Source: Pelagibius sp050043265 (GTDB taxonomy: Bacteria > Pseudomonadota > Alphaproteobacteria > Kiloniellales > Kiloniellaceae). From it: a stretch of 64,000 nt of DNA. The notes under the pieces were generated by a model. That model was not told the DNA's origin, ran no database searches, and saw nothing but the letters and a program-made list of their open reading frames with translations. Both the position numbers and the translations under genes were made by a program. Of this stretch, positions 56,354 to 64,000 are shown in pieces; within the stretch, counting starts at the first letter, position 1; each line of letters starts with the position of its first letter. The stretch covers positions 69,657 through 133,656 of the forward strand of contig JBHJIR010000004.1 of NCBI GenBank assembly GCA_050043265.1, read 5' to 3'.

Positions 56354-56875
56354 CTAGATCCAGTTGATGTCGTTGAAGCCACGATCGATATAGCCACCCT
56401 TCGAGTAGCTCTCGCCTTCGTAACCGAACAGCGGCCACACCGCCTTCTGGTTATAGAGGCCGGTGACCAGGCCACCGCGAATGGTCTGGAAGAAGTCGCT
56501 CTCTTCCATGCCGCGCAGGATGTCGACGCGGTTGCGCTCCCAGGGAACATCCAGATAGCTGGCAAAGCCCTTGCCGCGCGCCGCTGCATCCAGAAACGCC
56601 ACGCCGGCTTCGACAATCTGGGCGGTCTCTTCGCTGTCGTAACTCTTGACCGCCGCGGCGTAGAACTGGTCCGCGACGTGGTCGTGCGGGTAGATGTCAC
56701 GCGCCATCTGAACCAGCGTTGCCATCGTCTGTGGCTGAAGGTGCGTGACCTCCATGGCCCAGGCCGCGGCGGCGGCGGCAATAAATCGGCCGCCGACGAC
56801 GAAAGCCCCTAGGGCAACACTTCGATTCAGCAAAGCCCGCCTTGTCAGGGCCGACTTGACCAGCCTTTCCGACAT
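56354..56875 (-). CDS. Gluconate 2-dehydrogenase subunit 3-like small subunit
   Basis: A 173-residue protein with a twin-arginine signal (LTRRALLNRSVALGAFVVGG). The rest resembles gluconate 2-dehydrogenase subunit 3 (VQMARDIYPHDHVADQFYAAAVKSY, GLVTGLYNQKAVWPLFGYEGESYSKGGYIDRGFNDI). It is the escort and partner of the large subunit encoded 11 bp downstream. No cytochrome subunit gene follows, so the electron acceptor is unknown. Confidence 0.9.
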   Translation of the reverse strand: MSERLVKSALTRRALLNRSVALGAFVVGGRFIAAAAAAWAMEVTHLQPQTMATLVQMARDIYPHDHVADQFYAAAVKSYDSEETAQIVEAGVAFLDAAARGKGFASYLDVPWERNRVDILRGMEESDFFQTIRGGLVTGLYNQKAVWPLFGYEGESYSKGGYIDRGFNDINWI

Positions 56876-56911
56876 TTCAATTTCCTCCCATCCTTCATTT
56901 TGTTTTGTTGT

Positions 56912-57307
56912 TTATTGGTAGTGGCCGTGCCGTTGCAGCACTTCGATCTTGTATCCATCGGGATCGGTCACGAAAAAGAACCTGGCGATCAGCGCGTCGC
57001 CGTCGCGGAACGTCACCAGCTTTTGGGGCTCAAGCCCTTCCGCTTCGAAGCGCGCGTGCTCGGCCTCGAGGTCGTCCACCACGAAAGCGACATGGCCATA
57101 GCCGTCACCGTGGGAATAGGCGGCGTCGCGGCCCTTGTTGACGGTGAGTTCGATCTCCGCGTCCGTCTCGTCGCCGCGCAGATACACCAGCGTGAAGCTG
57201 TCCTTGTCCAGGCGACGCGAGACTTTCATGCCGAAGGCCCTGGCATAGAAATCGACCGAGCGCTGCTCGTCGAGGACCCGGATCATCGTATGAATAAGCT
57301 TCGTCAC
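56912..57307 (-). CDS. VOC-family protein, glyoxalase I type
   Basis: A 131-residue VOC protein. The four metal ligands of glyoxalase I are all placed correctly: His6, Glu53, His72 and Glu122. This supports a lactoylglutathione lyase that converts the methylglyoxal-glutathione adduct. It lies downstream of nothing obviously related. The gene is independent of the GMC pair, separated by 36 bp on the same strand, with the GMC genes downstream. Confidence 0.85.
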   Translation of the reverse strand: MTKLIHTMIRVLDEQRSVDFYARAFGMKVSRRLDKDSFTLVYLRGDETDAEIELTVNKGRDAAYSHGDGYGHVAFVVDDLEAEHARFEAEGLEPQKLVTFRDGDALIARFFFVTDPDGYKIEVLQRHGHYQ

Positions 57308-57411
57308 CCTGGACTCCCTGAACCGTTTCTCATGACATGGTTGCGCACAACGGCCAGCGACGGCCGTCCGTTACAAACCAGTACCATGCGGGGTCAGGGT
57401 GGGTGGTATTA

Positions 57412-57459
57412 GCCCAATACTACGCCCGTCGTTAGGCCCATCTTTAAGCCCATCACTAG
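57412..57459. repeat. 12-bp tandem repeat in intergenic DNA
   Basis: Four 12-bp units in a row: GCCCAATACTAC, then GCCCGTCGTTAG, then GCCCATCTTTAA, then GCCCATCACTAG. The GCCC head is constant and the tail ends TAC, TAG, TAA, TAG. It lies between the glyoxalase-type and ribbon-helix-helix genes. No gene or promoter is recognisable in the 190-bp gap otherwise. Confidence 0.8.
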
Positions 57460-57496
57460 GAACGAAGCCCCATTGGGCGAAAAATGGGGGCGGCGG

Positions 57497-57802
57497 TCAG
57501 ACCGCGCGCGCCAACTCCGCGTTCGCTTCCGCAATCACGGGAGCCGGCTGTTCCAGATAGAGCGTGCAGGCGCAACGCAGCAGCGAGGCGAAAATGCTCA
57601 CTTCGCCATGCAACTCGAGCGCTTCATCGTAGATCTTTGACAGCAGTTGCGGCGTGGAAAGGCCCTGCTTATCGGCGATGACGTTGAGAATTTCCCAGAA
57701 ACGGTTTTCCAGGCGCACGCTGGTGGCATGCCCGGCAAGCCGGATGGAGCGCGTAACGTTCTGGTAATTGGCCGGATTCTGGCCGGCGAAGATGTGGCAC
57801 AT
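57497..57802 (-). CDS. Ribbon-helix-helix domain protein
   Basis: A 101-residue cytosolic protein. Residues ~17-70 fit the RHH_4 fold (TRSIRLAGHATSVRLENRFWEILNVIADKQGLSTPQLLSKIYDEALEL), so it probably binds DNA as a dimer. Targets are unknown. No toxin gene is beside it, so an antitoxin role is not supported. The neighbour upstream is a TRAP binding-protein gene. Confidence 0.82.
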   Translation of the reverse strand: MCHIFAGQNPANYQNVTRSIRLAGHATSVRLENRFWEILNVIADKQGLSTPQLLSKIYDEALELHGEVSIFASLLRCACTLYLEQPAPVIAEANAELARAV

Positions 57803-57974
57803 AGGCCTGACCTCCCTGGATCCAGCTTTGCGGTTTGCAGCCGGTATTTGTTTTTTTAAAGCCTACCCCCGCTTTTGCCGGATAGGCAACAGATTGATTG
57901 CAGGCGGTCAATCAAAGCAGACGCGGCCGCCGGATCACTCCGGCGGCCGCCCTTGAACTGCCGATCCGATGGGA

Positions 57975-59105
57975 TCAGGAGTAGCGGTAGGGAACGCCGA
58001 CCTTTTCCATGGTGGCGTTGTACTTCTTGAAGATCTCGATGACACGGGCCGCACGCGGGCTCGCCGACGCGAGTTCGTCCCAGAAACCTTCGGCGTCCTT
58101 CACCACCTGATCCCATTCGTTCTGCGGGATCGTGGTCAGCTCCATCTTGTTGCCTTCGGCGCGCAGCTGCGCCTCGCCGCCCCAGTACCAGACCTGCCGG
58201 TAGTAGTGCGACTGGTCGATGGTGATGAGGAACAGCTCCTTCAGGTGATCCGGCACCTTCGCCCAGGAATCGGAGTTGGCGAAGTACGAACCGCACCACG
58301 CGCCGGTGACGTTGTTGAGCAGCGCATAGTTGCAGACGTCGGCCCAGCCCACTTCGTAGGCCTCGGTGAAGCCGCACCAGGCGACGCCGTCCAATTCGCC
58401 GGTCTGGATCGCGACTTCCACGTCATCCCACGGCACGGTCACCGGGATCAGGCCGTAGCGGGCCAGGAAGCGACCGGCCGTCGGCACACCGAACACGCGC
58501 TTGCCGTTCATGTCCGCCAGCGAGCGGATCGGCTCCTTGGTGAAGATGTGGCAGGGATCCCAGGCGCCGGCACTGCGCCATTCGACACCCTCGCCCTCAC
58601 CATAGGCTTCCTTCCAGATCTCGTTCAGCCCATAGCGCTGGAACAGCACCGGCAGGTCCAGGCTATAGCGCGTGGAGAATGGGAAGTAGCCGCCGAAATC
58701 GGCGATGTCGACCGGCGAGGCCATGGTGGCGTCGTCGCTCTGCACCGCGTCGATGGTGCCGTTCTGCAGGGCGCGGAACAGCTCGGAGGTCGGCACCAGC
58801 TGATCGGCGTAGTACAGCTCGATCTCCATCTCGCCGTTCGCCGCCTTGTTGAAGGCTTCGATCTGCGGCTTGATGACATGGGCGCCCAGCGGCGCGCCGG
58901 AATAGGTCTGCAGACGCCACTTGATCGGGCCGCCCTGCGCCTTCACGTAGGGCGCGGCCAGCGTCGAGCCGGCAACCGCCGCCGCACCGCCGATACCGGC
59001 ATGCTTCAGGAACGAGCGCCGCCCCGTATTCATCGCCGTCTCCCCGATCGGCGTCTGCTTGACCGCCGACTTCGCGGCCTTCTTAGGTTGAGTCTTCTTA
59101 GACAT
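57975..59105 (-). CDS. TRAP transporter substrate-binding protein, Tat-exported
   Basis: A 376-residue DctP-type binding protein. The Tat signal TGRRSFLKHAGIGGAAAVAGSTLAAPYVKAQ is excellent; it is preceded by a Lys-rich extension from ATG 59105, which has AGGAGA upstream (a start at 59033 would remove the extension). The mature part resembles the mannitol/chloroaromatic- and alpha-keto-acid-type TRAP binding proteins (KWRLQTYSGAPLGAHVIKPQIEAFNKAANGEMEIELYYADQLVPTSELFRALQNGTIDAV). No TRAP permease is in this part of the window. Confidence 0.9.
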   Translation of the reverse strand: MSKKTQPKKAAKSAVKQTPIGETAMNTGRRSFLKHAGIGGAAAVAGSTLAAPYVKAQGGPIKWRLQTYSGAPLGAHVIKPQIEAFNKAANGEMEIELYYADQLVPTSELFRALQNGTIDAVQSDDATMASPVDIADFGGYFPFSTRYSLDLPVLFQRYGLNEIWKEAYGEGEGVEWRSAGAWDPCHIFTKEPIRSLADMNGKRVFGVPTAGRFLARYGLIPVTVPWDDVEVAIQTGELDGVAWCGFTEAYEVGWADVCNYALLNNVTGAWCGSYFANSDSWAKVPDHLKELFLITIDQSHYYRQVWYWGGEAQLRAEGNKMELTTIPQNEWDQVVKDAEGFWDELASASPRAARVIEIFKKYNATMEKVGVPYRYS

Positions 59106-59346
59106 GGCCTTCTCCTGTTTCATACGGATTCACTTTCTTAATCTCCCCCAAAACGTGACTTTTCGTTCTGACCCGAAACCTCACTTCCCGTAGGTGCGGC
59201 CCGTCCGGGCCGCCAGAGCGAGTTCGGGGAAGCCCGCCACACATACCGGCCCCAAGGATGCCTCTCCCTGCGTGCTGGGCGCGCCGCGCGCGCCGGACCG
59301 GTAGATGTTCTTCAATGCCCTCAACTTTCTTTGGTGCTGCCCTTCC

Positions 59347-59402
59347 CAGTGGGCGCAATTCTCGCTGCGCGCAATTCTCAGTGGACGCTACGCTCAGTGG
59401 AC
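59347..59402 (-). repeat. 16-bp tandem repeat spanning the DeoR stop codon
   Basis: Three full 16-bp units and a half: CAGTGGGCGCAATTCT, then CGCTGCGCGCAATTCT, then CAGTGGACGCTACGCT, then CAGTGGAC. The reverse stop TCA of the regulator gene spans the last junction (59394-59396) and recurs at 59378-59380. The gene end has been duplicated. Confidence 0.85.
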
Positions 59403-60233
59403 CGGTACCTGCGCCGCGGCGAGAGCCGCCGCCAGATCGTCCGCCGGCTTGCGGTCGCTGACCAGCGCGCCGCTGCGTGCCAGCGGGCAGACCGCGAACG
59501 CCGCCCGGCGCTGGAACTTCGAGGCATCGGCGACCACGATCAGGTTGTCGGCGTTCTCCATCATCGCCCGCGCCACCTGCGCCTCGTCGAAATTGTAGTC
59601 CGTCACGCCGGCCGCCGCGTCCAGGGCCCCGATGGTAATCAGCGCATGATCGGCATGAAACGATTGAATCTCTGAAATCGCCGTCGGGCCGACGGTTTCC
59701 TGATTGTCGCCGTCGAAGCGCCCGCCGAGCAGGAAAATCACCGTCTGGTTGCCGCGCTCGGCCAGGACCGCCGCGATGCGTGTGGAATTGGTAATCACCG
59801 TCAGGCCGGCAATGTTGGCGATCTCCTCGGCGCACATCAGGGTGGTCGATCCGGTGTCGATGAAAACCGTCTCGCCCGGCGCGATCAGCCGCGCCACCTT
59901 GCCGGCGATGATCCGCTTGCCGACGGCATTCTGCGTCATGCGCTCGCGGAACGGCCCCTCCGCCTGCGCCCGCGGCAGCTTGGCGCCGCCGTGGAACTTC
60001 TGCACGGCGCCGGTTTCGGCCAGCGCGCCGAGATCGCGCCGAATGGTCTCGTGGGAGGTCTTGAAGCGGGCCGCCAGTTGTTCGACGCTGACCCGGCCGT
60101 GGCGCCGCACCGCCTCGGCGATCTTCTCCTGGCGCAGCTTCGGCGCCAGGGCCCGCGTCTTCGAGAGGCCCGTCTTCGAGAGGCCCGTCTTGGGAATACG
60201 TGTCTTGGGGGAGAGCGTCTTGCTTTTCAGCAT
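59394..60233 (-). CDS. DeoR-family regulator
   Basis: A 279-residue GlpR/DeoR-type regulator: HTH (residues ~35-90, RQEKIAEAVRRHGRVSVEQLAARFKTSHETIRRDLGAL) and a sugar-phosphate-binding DeoRC domain (IDTGSTTLMCAEEIANIAGLTVITNS). ATG 60233 gives the N-terminus MLKSKTLSPKT, followed by SKTGL-type pentapeptide repeats coded by 15-bp units. Divergent from the glycerol-3-phosphate-dehydrogenase-like operon and likely its repressor. Confidence 0.9.
   Translation of the reverse strand: MLKSKTLSPKTRIPKTGLSKTGLSKTRALAPKLRQEKIAEAVRRHGRVSVEQLAARFKTSHETIRRDLGALAETGAVQKFHGGAKLPRAQAEGPFRERMTQNAVGKRIIAGKVARLIAPGETVFIDTGSTTLMCAEEIANIAGLTVITNSTRIAAVLAERGNQTVIFLLGGRFDGDNQETVGPTAISEIQSFHADHALITIGALDAAAGVTDYNFDEAQVARAMMENADNLIVVADASKFQRRAAFAVCPLARSGALVSDRKPADDLAAALAAAQVPVH
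60154..60228 (-). repeat. 15-bp tandem repeat encoding N-terminal pentapeptides
   Basis: Five 15-bp units, the first two CGCGTCTTCGAGAGG and CCCGTCTTCGAGAGG, then more diverged copies each keeping GTCTT. They encode KT-centred pentapeptides (SKTGL, PKTGL and similar) at the start of the DeoR protein, before its HTH. Confidence 0.88.
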
Positions 60234-60319
60234 CGGCCAAGCCCTGGACGGCCGGCGGCTTTCCGATCCCAAGCATCTATATCAAATGCCTGAATCCACA
60301 AAAAATCTTGGAACATACT

Positions 60320-60344
60320 GTTTCTATTGCATTTTATTAGAAAC
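60320..60344. promoter_or_regulatory. Candidate operator between DeoR and the GlpA-like operon
   Basis: GTTTCTA and TAGAAAC, perfect 7-bp arms 11 bp apart, in the AT-rich part of the divergent region. DeoR-family proteins often bind such spaced repeats. Confidence 0.5.
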
Positions 60345-60492
60345 ATATGCGAACCGTTCTGTTGACCGAAAGGGCAAGCCTGGGTACGGTAGGCGGCTGC
60401 CTTTAGCGGGGCAAGCCTAAAGTCCTGCCCCGTCCACCACGTGTCGCCCGCACCGTCAAGACGACCGTCAGCCTGAAGGACCCGGTTCGGCC

Positions 60493-61935
60493 ATGTCCGA
60501 CGTCGCGCCCGACTCCTTGCCCGGGTCTCTGCCCGATCCTTCGGCGGACGGCACCGAAATTTTCGACGTGACCGTGATCGGCGCCGGCGTCGTCGGCTGT
60601 GCCGTCGCGCGCCGCCTGACCCTGGAAGGGGCGCGCGTCGTGGTCGTCGAGAAGGGCGCCGACATCCTGGACGGCGCCAGCAAGGGCAACAGCGGCATCC
60701 TGCACACCGGCTTCGACGCCCCGCCCGGCTCCGTCGAGCAGCGCTGCATCGCCGCCGGCTACCGCGAGTACCTGGATATCCGCGCGCGGCTGAACCTGCC
60801 GCTGCTGGAAACCGGCGCCCTGGTGCTGGCCTGGACGGAAGAGGAAGAGGCCAGGCTGCCGGCATTGATGGACCAGGCCCGCGCCAACGGCGTCGACGAT
60901 GTCGCCCTGCTGTCCCGCCGCGAGATCCTGACGCGCGAGCCGCAACTGGCGTCCCACCTGCGCGCCGGCTTCAGCGTACCGCGCGAGTTCGTCATCGATC
61001 CCTGGAGCGCGCCGACCGCCTACCTGCTGCAGGCGCTGGCCAACGGCGCGGTCTGCCGGCGCGGCACCGAGGTGCTGGGCGGCAGCTTCGACGGCCAGAC
61101 CTGGCACCTGGCCTCGACGACCGGCACGCTGCGCAGCCGGGCGGTGGTGAACTGCGCCGGCCTTTATGGCGACATCGTCGATCAGCGCCTGACCGGTGCC
61201 AGCCGCTTCACCATCCGCCCGCGCAAGGGCCAGTTCGTGGTCTTCGACAAGGCGGCGGCGGCGCTGGCCCAGGCGATCATCCTGCCGGTGCCGACGGCCA
61301 AGACCAAGGGCGTGGTGATCTGCCGCACCAGCTACGGCAACCTGCTGGTCGGCCCCACTGCCGAGGACCAGGACAGCCGCAGCGACGCCTCCACCGACAG
61401 CGAGAACCTGCAGAGGCTGCGCGCCAAGGGCATCGAGATGCTGCCGGCCCTGGCCGACGTACCGGTGACCGCGGCCTATGCCGGCCTGCGCCCCGCCAGC
61501 GAGCACAAGGACTACCAGATCTCGGCGCAGCCGGAGCGCCGCTACATCACCGTCGGCGGCATCCGCTCCACCGGGCTCAGCAGCGCCCTCGGCCTGGCGC
61601 AGGAGGTGCGGGCTTTACTCGCCGGCTTCGACCAGCGCTACACCGCGCCGCCGGAGACCGCCTGGCCGCGCGTGGGGGTCCTCACCGAGTACGGCGAGCG
61701 CCCCTGGGCGGAACCCGGCAACGGCGGCATCGTCTGCCACTGCGAGCTGGTGACGCGGCGGGAGATCGCGGCGGCGCTGGACGGCCCGCTGCCGGCGCGG
61801 AGCCTGGCCGGCCTGAAACGCCGCACCCGCGTCACCATGGGCCGCTGCCAGGGCTTCTACTGTCTCGGCGCCCTGGCCGAGATCACCGAGAAGCGATTCG
61901 ATATCCCGCTGGCAGGCCCCGATGCCGCCGAGTAA
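60493..61935 (+). CDS. Glycerol-3-phosphate-dehydrogenase-like flavoprotein with BFD [2Fe-2S] domain
   Basis: A 480-residue GlpA-like protein. An N-terminal extension of ~22 residues precedes the FAD fold (VTVIGAGVVGCAVARRL) and a DAO-type oxidoreductase core. The C-terminal BFD domain has Cys415, Cys417, Cys452 and Cys457 in C-x-C-x34-C-x4-C, fit for an iron-sulfur cluster. It overlaps the next gene by 14 bp. Substrate is probably a polyol phosphate such as glycerol-3-phosphate, supported by the kinase two genes on. Confidence 0.88.
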   Translation: MSDVAPDSLPGSLPDPSADGTEIFDVTVIGAGVVGCAVARRLTLEGARVVVVEKGADILDGASKGNSGILHTGFDAPPGSVEQRCIAAGYREYLDIRARLNLPLLETGALVLAWTEEEEARLPALMDQARANGVDDVALLSRREILTREPQLASHLRAGFSVPREFVIDPWSAPTAYLLQALANGAVCRRGTEVLGGSFDGQTWHLASTTGTLRSRAVVNCAGLYGDIVDQRLTGASRFTIRPRKGQFVVFDKAAAALAQAIILPVPTAKTKGVVICRTSYGNLLVGPTAEDQDSRSDASTDSENLQRLRAKGIEMLPALADVPVTAAYAGLRPASEHKDYQISAQPERRYITVGGIRSTGLSSALGLAQEVRALLAGFDQRYTAPPETAWPRVGVLTEYGERPWAEPGNGGIVCHCELVTRREIAAALDGPLPARSLAGLKRRTRVTMGRCQGFYCLGALAEITEKRFDIPLAGPDAAE

Positions 61936-63199
61936 CCGCCCCCTGCCGCCGCATGTCGACGTCGCCATTGTCGGTGGCGGACCCGCCGGCCTTGCCGCCG
62001 CCACGCGGCTGAAGGAACGCGGCGTCGCCAGCGTCGCCGTGCTGGACCGCGAGCCGGCGGCCGGTGGCATTCCGCGCCACTGCGGCCACTACCCCTTCGG
62101 CCTGCGCGAGTGCCACCGCCTGCTGCGCGGCCCCGACTACGCGCGCCGCCTGGTGGCCCGCGCCGAGGCGGCGGGCGTCGACATTCACCCGGCGACCACT
62201 GTGGTCGCCGTCGCGCCCGGCCCCCGTCTGATGCTCTCCACCGCCGACGGCAAGGCGGAGATGACCGCCCGCCGCGTGCTGCTGGCCACCGGCGTGCGCG
62301 AGACCAGCCGGGCCGCGCGCTTCATCGGCGGCGACCGTCCGCTGGGCGTCGTCTCGCCCGGCGCGTTGCAGTCGATGGTCTACCTGGGCGGCGCGCAAGG
62401 CGCCCGGCGGCCCTTCGCCAGCCCGGTGATCCTGGGCAGCGAGTTGGTCTCCTTCTCCGCCATTCTGACCTGCCGCCATGCGGGCATCCGCCCGGTGGCG
62501 ATGGTCGAGGCCGGTGCGCGCATCACCGCCCGGCGCTTCGCCGCGGCCCTGCCGCGCCTCTTCGGCATTCCGCTGCACCTCGGCACCACGCACACCGCCA
62601 TTCATGGCCGCAGCCGCGTCGAAGGCGTCTCCCTGCGCGGACCCGACGGCGGGGAATGGGACATCGAAACCGACGGCGTCATCGTCACTGGCGCCTTCAC
62701 GCCGGAGGCGACGCTGGCGCGCCTGGGACACCTGGCATTGGACGCCACAGACAATGGGGGCAGCGGCGGCCCCGTCATCGATCAGTTCGGGCGCTGCAGC
62801 GATCCGGCTTTCTTCGCCGCCGGCAACCTGCTGCGCCCGGTGGAGACTGCCGGCTGGAGCTGGCAGGAGGGCGTCGCCGCCGGCGATGCCCTGGCCGACA
62901 GCCTGGCCGGCGCCCTGCCGGAGGCCGAGAGCACCGTCACCGTCACGACCGACCATCCGGCAATCAAGCTGGCGCTGCCCCAGCGCCTCGCGCTGCCCCT
63001 CTCCGGCGGCATGACGCACATCCAACTGCGGCTTACCCGCGCGGTGCGCGGGCGCTTGACGGTAAAGGATGGCGACGAAATCCTCTGGTCCCGGGACATC
63101 GCCGGCCTGCCCGAGCGCCGTATCCTCATCCCGCTCGCGGGCATCGCCTGGAAATTTCACGGCGACACCGAGACCCTCTCCATCGCGGAGCCCGCGTGA
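61922..63199 (+). CDS. FAD/NAD(P)-dependent oxidoreductase, GlpB/HcnB-like
   Basis: A 425-residue pyridine-nucleotide-disulfide-type flavoprotein (VAIVGGGPAGLAAATRLKERG, later VVSPGALQSMVY, and FAAGNLLRP at the C-terminal FAD site) resembling the alpha subunits of opine/HCN-synthase complexes. Residues after ~330 form an extra C-terminal region. Overlaps the GlpA-like gene by 14 bp, so the two probably form one electron-transfer complex; no GlpC-like anchor follows. Confidence 0.87.
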   Translation: MPPSNRPLPPHVDVAIVGGGPAGLAAATRLKERGVASVAVLDREPAAGGIPRHCGHYPFGLRECHRLLRGPDYARRLVARAEAAGVDIHPATTVVAVAPGPRLMLSTADGKAEMTARRVLLATGVRETSRAARFIGGDRPLGVVSPGALQSMVYLGGAQGARRPFASPVILGSELVSFSAILTCRHAGIRPVAMVEAGARITARRFAAALPRLFGIPLHLGTTHTAIHGRSRVEGVSLRGPDGGEWDIETDGVIVTGAFTPEATLARLGHLALDATDNGGSGGPVIDQFGRCSDPAFFAAGNLLRPVETAGWSWQEGVAAGDALADSLAGALPEAESTVTVTTDHPAIKLALPQRLALPLSGGMTHIQLRLTRAVRGRLTVKDGDEILWSRDIAGLPERRILIPLAGIAWKFHGDTETLSIAEPA

Positions 63200-63214
63200 C
63201 ATGGCGCATGTAAC

Positions 63215-64000
63215 ATGACGATCGCCGCCCTCGACCAGGGCACCACCAGCACCCGCGCCCTGGCGCTGCAGCCCGACGGCACCGCCACGGTGGTGAAGGC
63301 ACTGGAGCATCGCCAGGTCTATCCGCGGCCGGGCTGGGTCGAGCACGACCCGGAAGAGCTGATCGCCAACCTGCGCGCCTGCGCCGAGGCCGTCGAGGAC
63401 CTGGAGGCGCTGGGCATCGACAACCAGGGTGAAAGCTGCCTCGCGTGGAACGCCGAGACGAAAGAAGCGATCTCGCCGGTCATCGTCTGGCAGGATGGCC
63501 GCACGGCGGAGACGATCGAGAATCTGAAGCGCGGCGGCGCCGAAAAAGAAACCCTGGACCGCGCCGGCCTGCCCCTCGACAGCTACTTCTCCGCCGCCAA
63601 GCTGGCCTGGATCGTCCAGACATTGCCGGAGGCCCAGCGTCTGCTGTCACGGGGCAAGCTGCGGCTCGGCACCACCGACGCCTTTTTCCTGGATCGCCTG
63701 ACCGGACGCTGCGTCACCGACATCACCACCGCTTCGCGCAGCTCGCTGATGAATCTGGAAAGCGGCCAGTGGGACCCCGAACTCTGCCGCCTCTTCGGCG
63801 TGCCGCTGGAAGCCCTGCCGGAGATCGTCGCGACCACCGGCGATTTCGGGGCCATGACGGTCGCAGGAAAGTCCGTGCCGGTGACCGCCAGCATCGTCGA
63901 CCAGCAGGCGGCGCTCTACGGCCACGGCTGCCGCCACGCCGGCGACGGCAAGATTACCTTCGGCACCGGCGCCTTCGCCCTGATGGTGACCGGCGCCGAG
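63215..64000 (+). CDS. FGGY-family carbohydrate kinase, glycerol-kinase-like, 3'-truncated
   Basis: The first 262 residues of an FGGY kinase of about 490 residues; the frame is open to the last base of the window. N-terminal ATP-site motif ALDQGTTSTRALAL and GIDNQGESCLAWN, then IVWQDGR, and GTTDAFFLDRLTG; the start ATG 63215 lies 15 bp past the previous stop. The best relatives are glycerol kinases. It would phosphorylate a polyol for the oxidoreductase pair upstream. Confidence 0.88.
   Translation, partial: MTIAALDQGTTSTRALALQPDGTATVVKALEHRQVYPRPGWVEHDPEELIANLRACAEAVEDLEALGIDNQGESCLAWNAETKEAISPVIVWQDGRTAETIENLKRGGAEKETLDRAGLPLDSYFSAAKLAWIVQTLPEAQRLLSRGKLRLGTTDAFFLDRLTGRCVTDITTASRSSLMNLESGQWDPELCRLFGVPLEALPEIVATTGDFGAMTVAGKSVPVTASIVDQQAALYGHGCRHAGDGKITFGTGAFALMVTGAE

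Noticed and set aside
57497..57802. Ribbon-helix-helix protein as an antitoxin
   Set aside because: No small toxin-like gene adjoins it, and it matches the stand-alone RHH_4 type.

Overview
The window is GC-rich, densely packed and rich in ABC, TRAP and tripartite tricarboxylate (TTT) solute importers. It also carries catabolic enzymes, LysR/IclR/DeoR/AraC regulators, a phasin and phosphonate catabolism genes. This fits a metabolically versatile alphaproteobacterium of the Rhodospirillales type; that placement is inferred from gene content and style, since no rRNA or other phylogenetic marker is present. I see no prophage, CRISPR array, tRNA or rRNA.

Layout. (1) 1-8.3 kb: phosphonate use. 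The 3' part of phosphonoacetate hydrolase and phosphonoacetaldehyde dehydrogenase are followed by a small membrane protein, an EamA exporter and a complete 2-aminoethylphosphonate-type ABC importer. (2) 8.3-13.2 kb: an orphan sensor kinase, an orphan family-3 binding protein, a split YeeE/YedE sulfur transporter behind a SqrR/BigR-like palindrome, and a CbiM-like permease behind a cobalamin riboswitch. (3) 13.2-19.1 kb: a gamma-butyrobetaine-hydroxylase-like dioxygenase with a class II aldolase and divergent LysR, a RaiA/cold-shock fusion, SlyX and a chemoreceptor. (4) 19.2-26.4 kb: a TRAP importer with N-acyl-D-amino-acid deacylase and divergent LysR, a zinc alcohol dehydrogenase and a phasin. 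(5) 26.5-36.9 kb: a metallophore-like locus. TonB receptor, RhtX/FptX-like MFS importer and FAD monooxygenase are divergent from AraC, two Dpp-type permeases, a binding protein and two related, unrecognised glutamine-amidotransferase-like proteins; no ABC ATPase is present. (6) 36.9-47.0 kb: a polyamine-type ABC importer with class III aminotransferase, BKACE, SSAT-like acetyltransferase, acetylpolyamine-deacetylase-like protein and IclR. (7) 47.0-54.7 kb: an SDR gene broken by one amber codon, a TPP enzyme and a phytanoyl-CoA-dioxygenase-family protein, divergent from a TctCBA importer and an epimerase across a twin-operator region. (8) 54.8-64 kb: a GMC dehydrogenase with Tat-exported small subunit, glyoxalase-like and ribbon-helix-helix proteins, an orphan TRAP binding protein, a DeoR regulator, and a glycerol-3-phosphate-dehydrogenase-like pair with an FGGY kinase that runs off the window.

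The overall picture is several separate uptake-plus-catabolism cassettes, most with a divergent or adjacent regulator. The least explained features are the acetylation/deacetylation/BKACE cassette, the ATPase-less importer with paired amidotransferase-like proteins, and repeated 9-16 bp (once 28 bp) tandem duplications at gene ends, several of which duplicate the stop codon.
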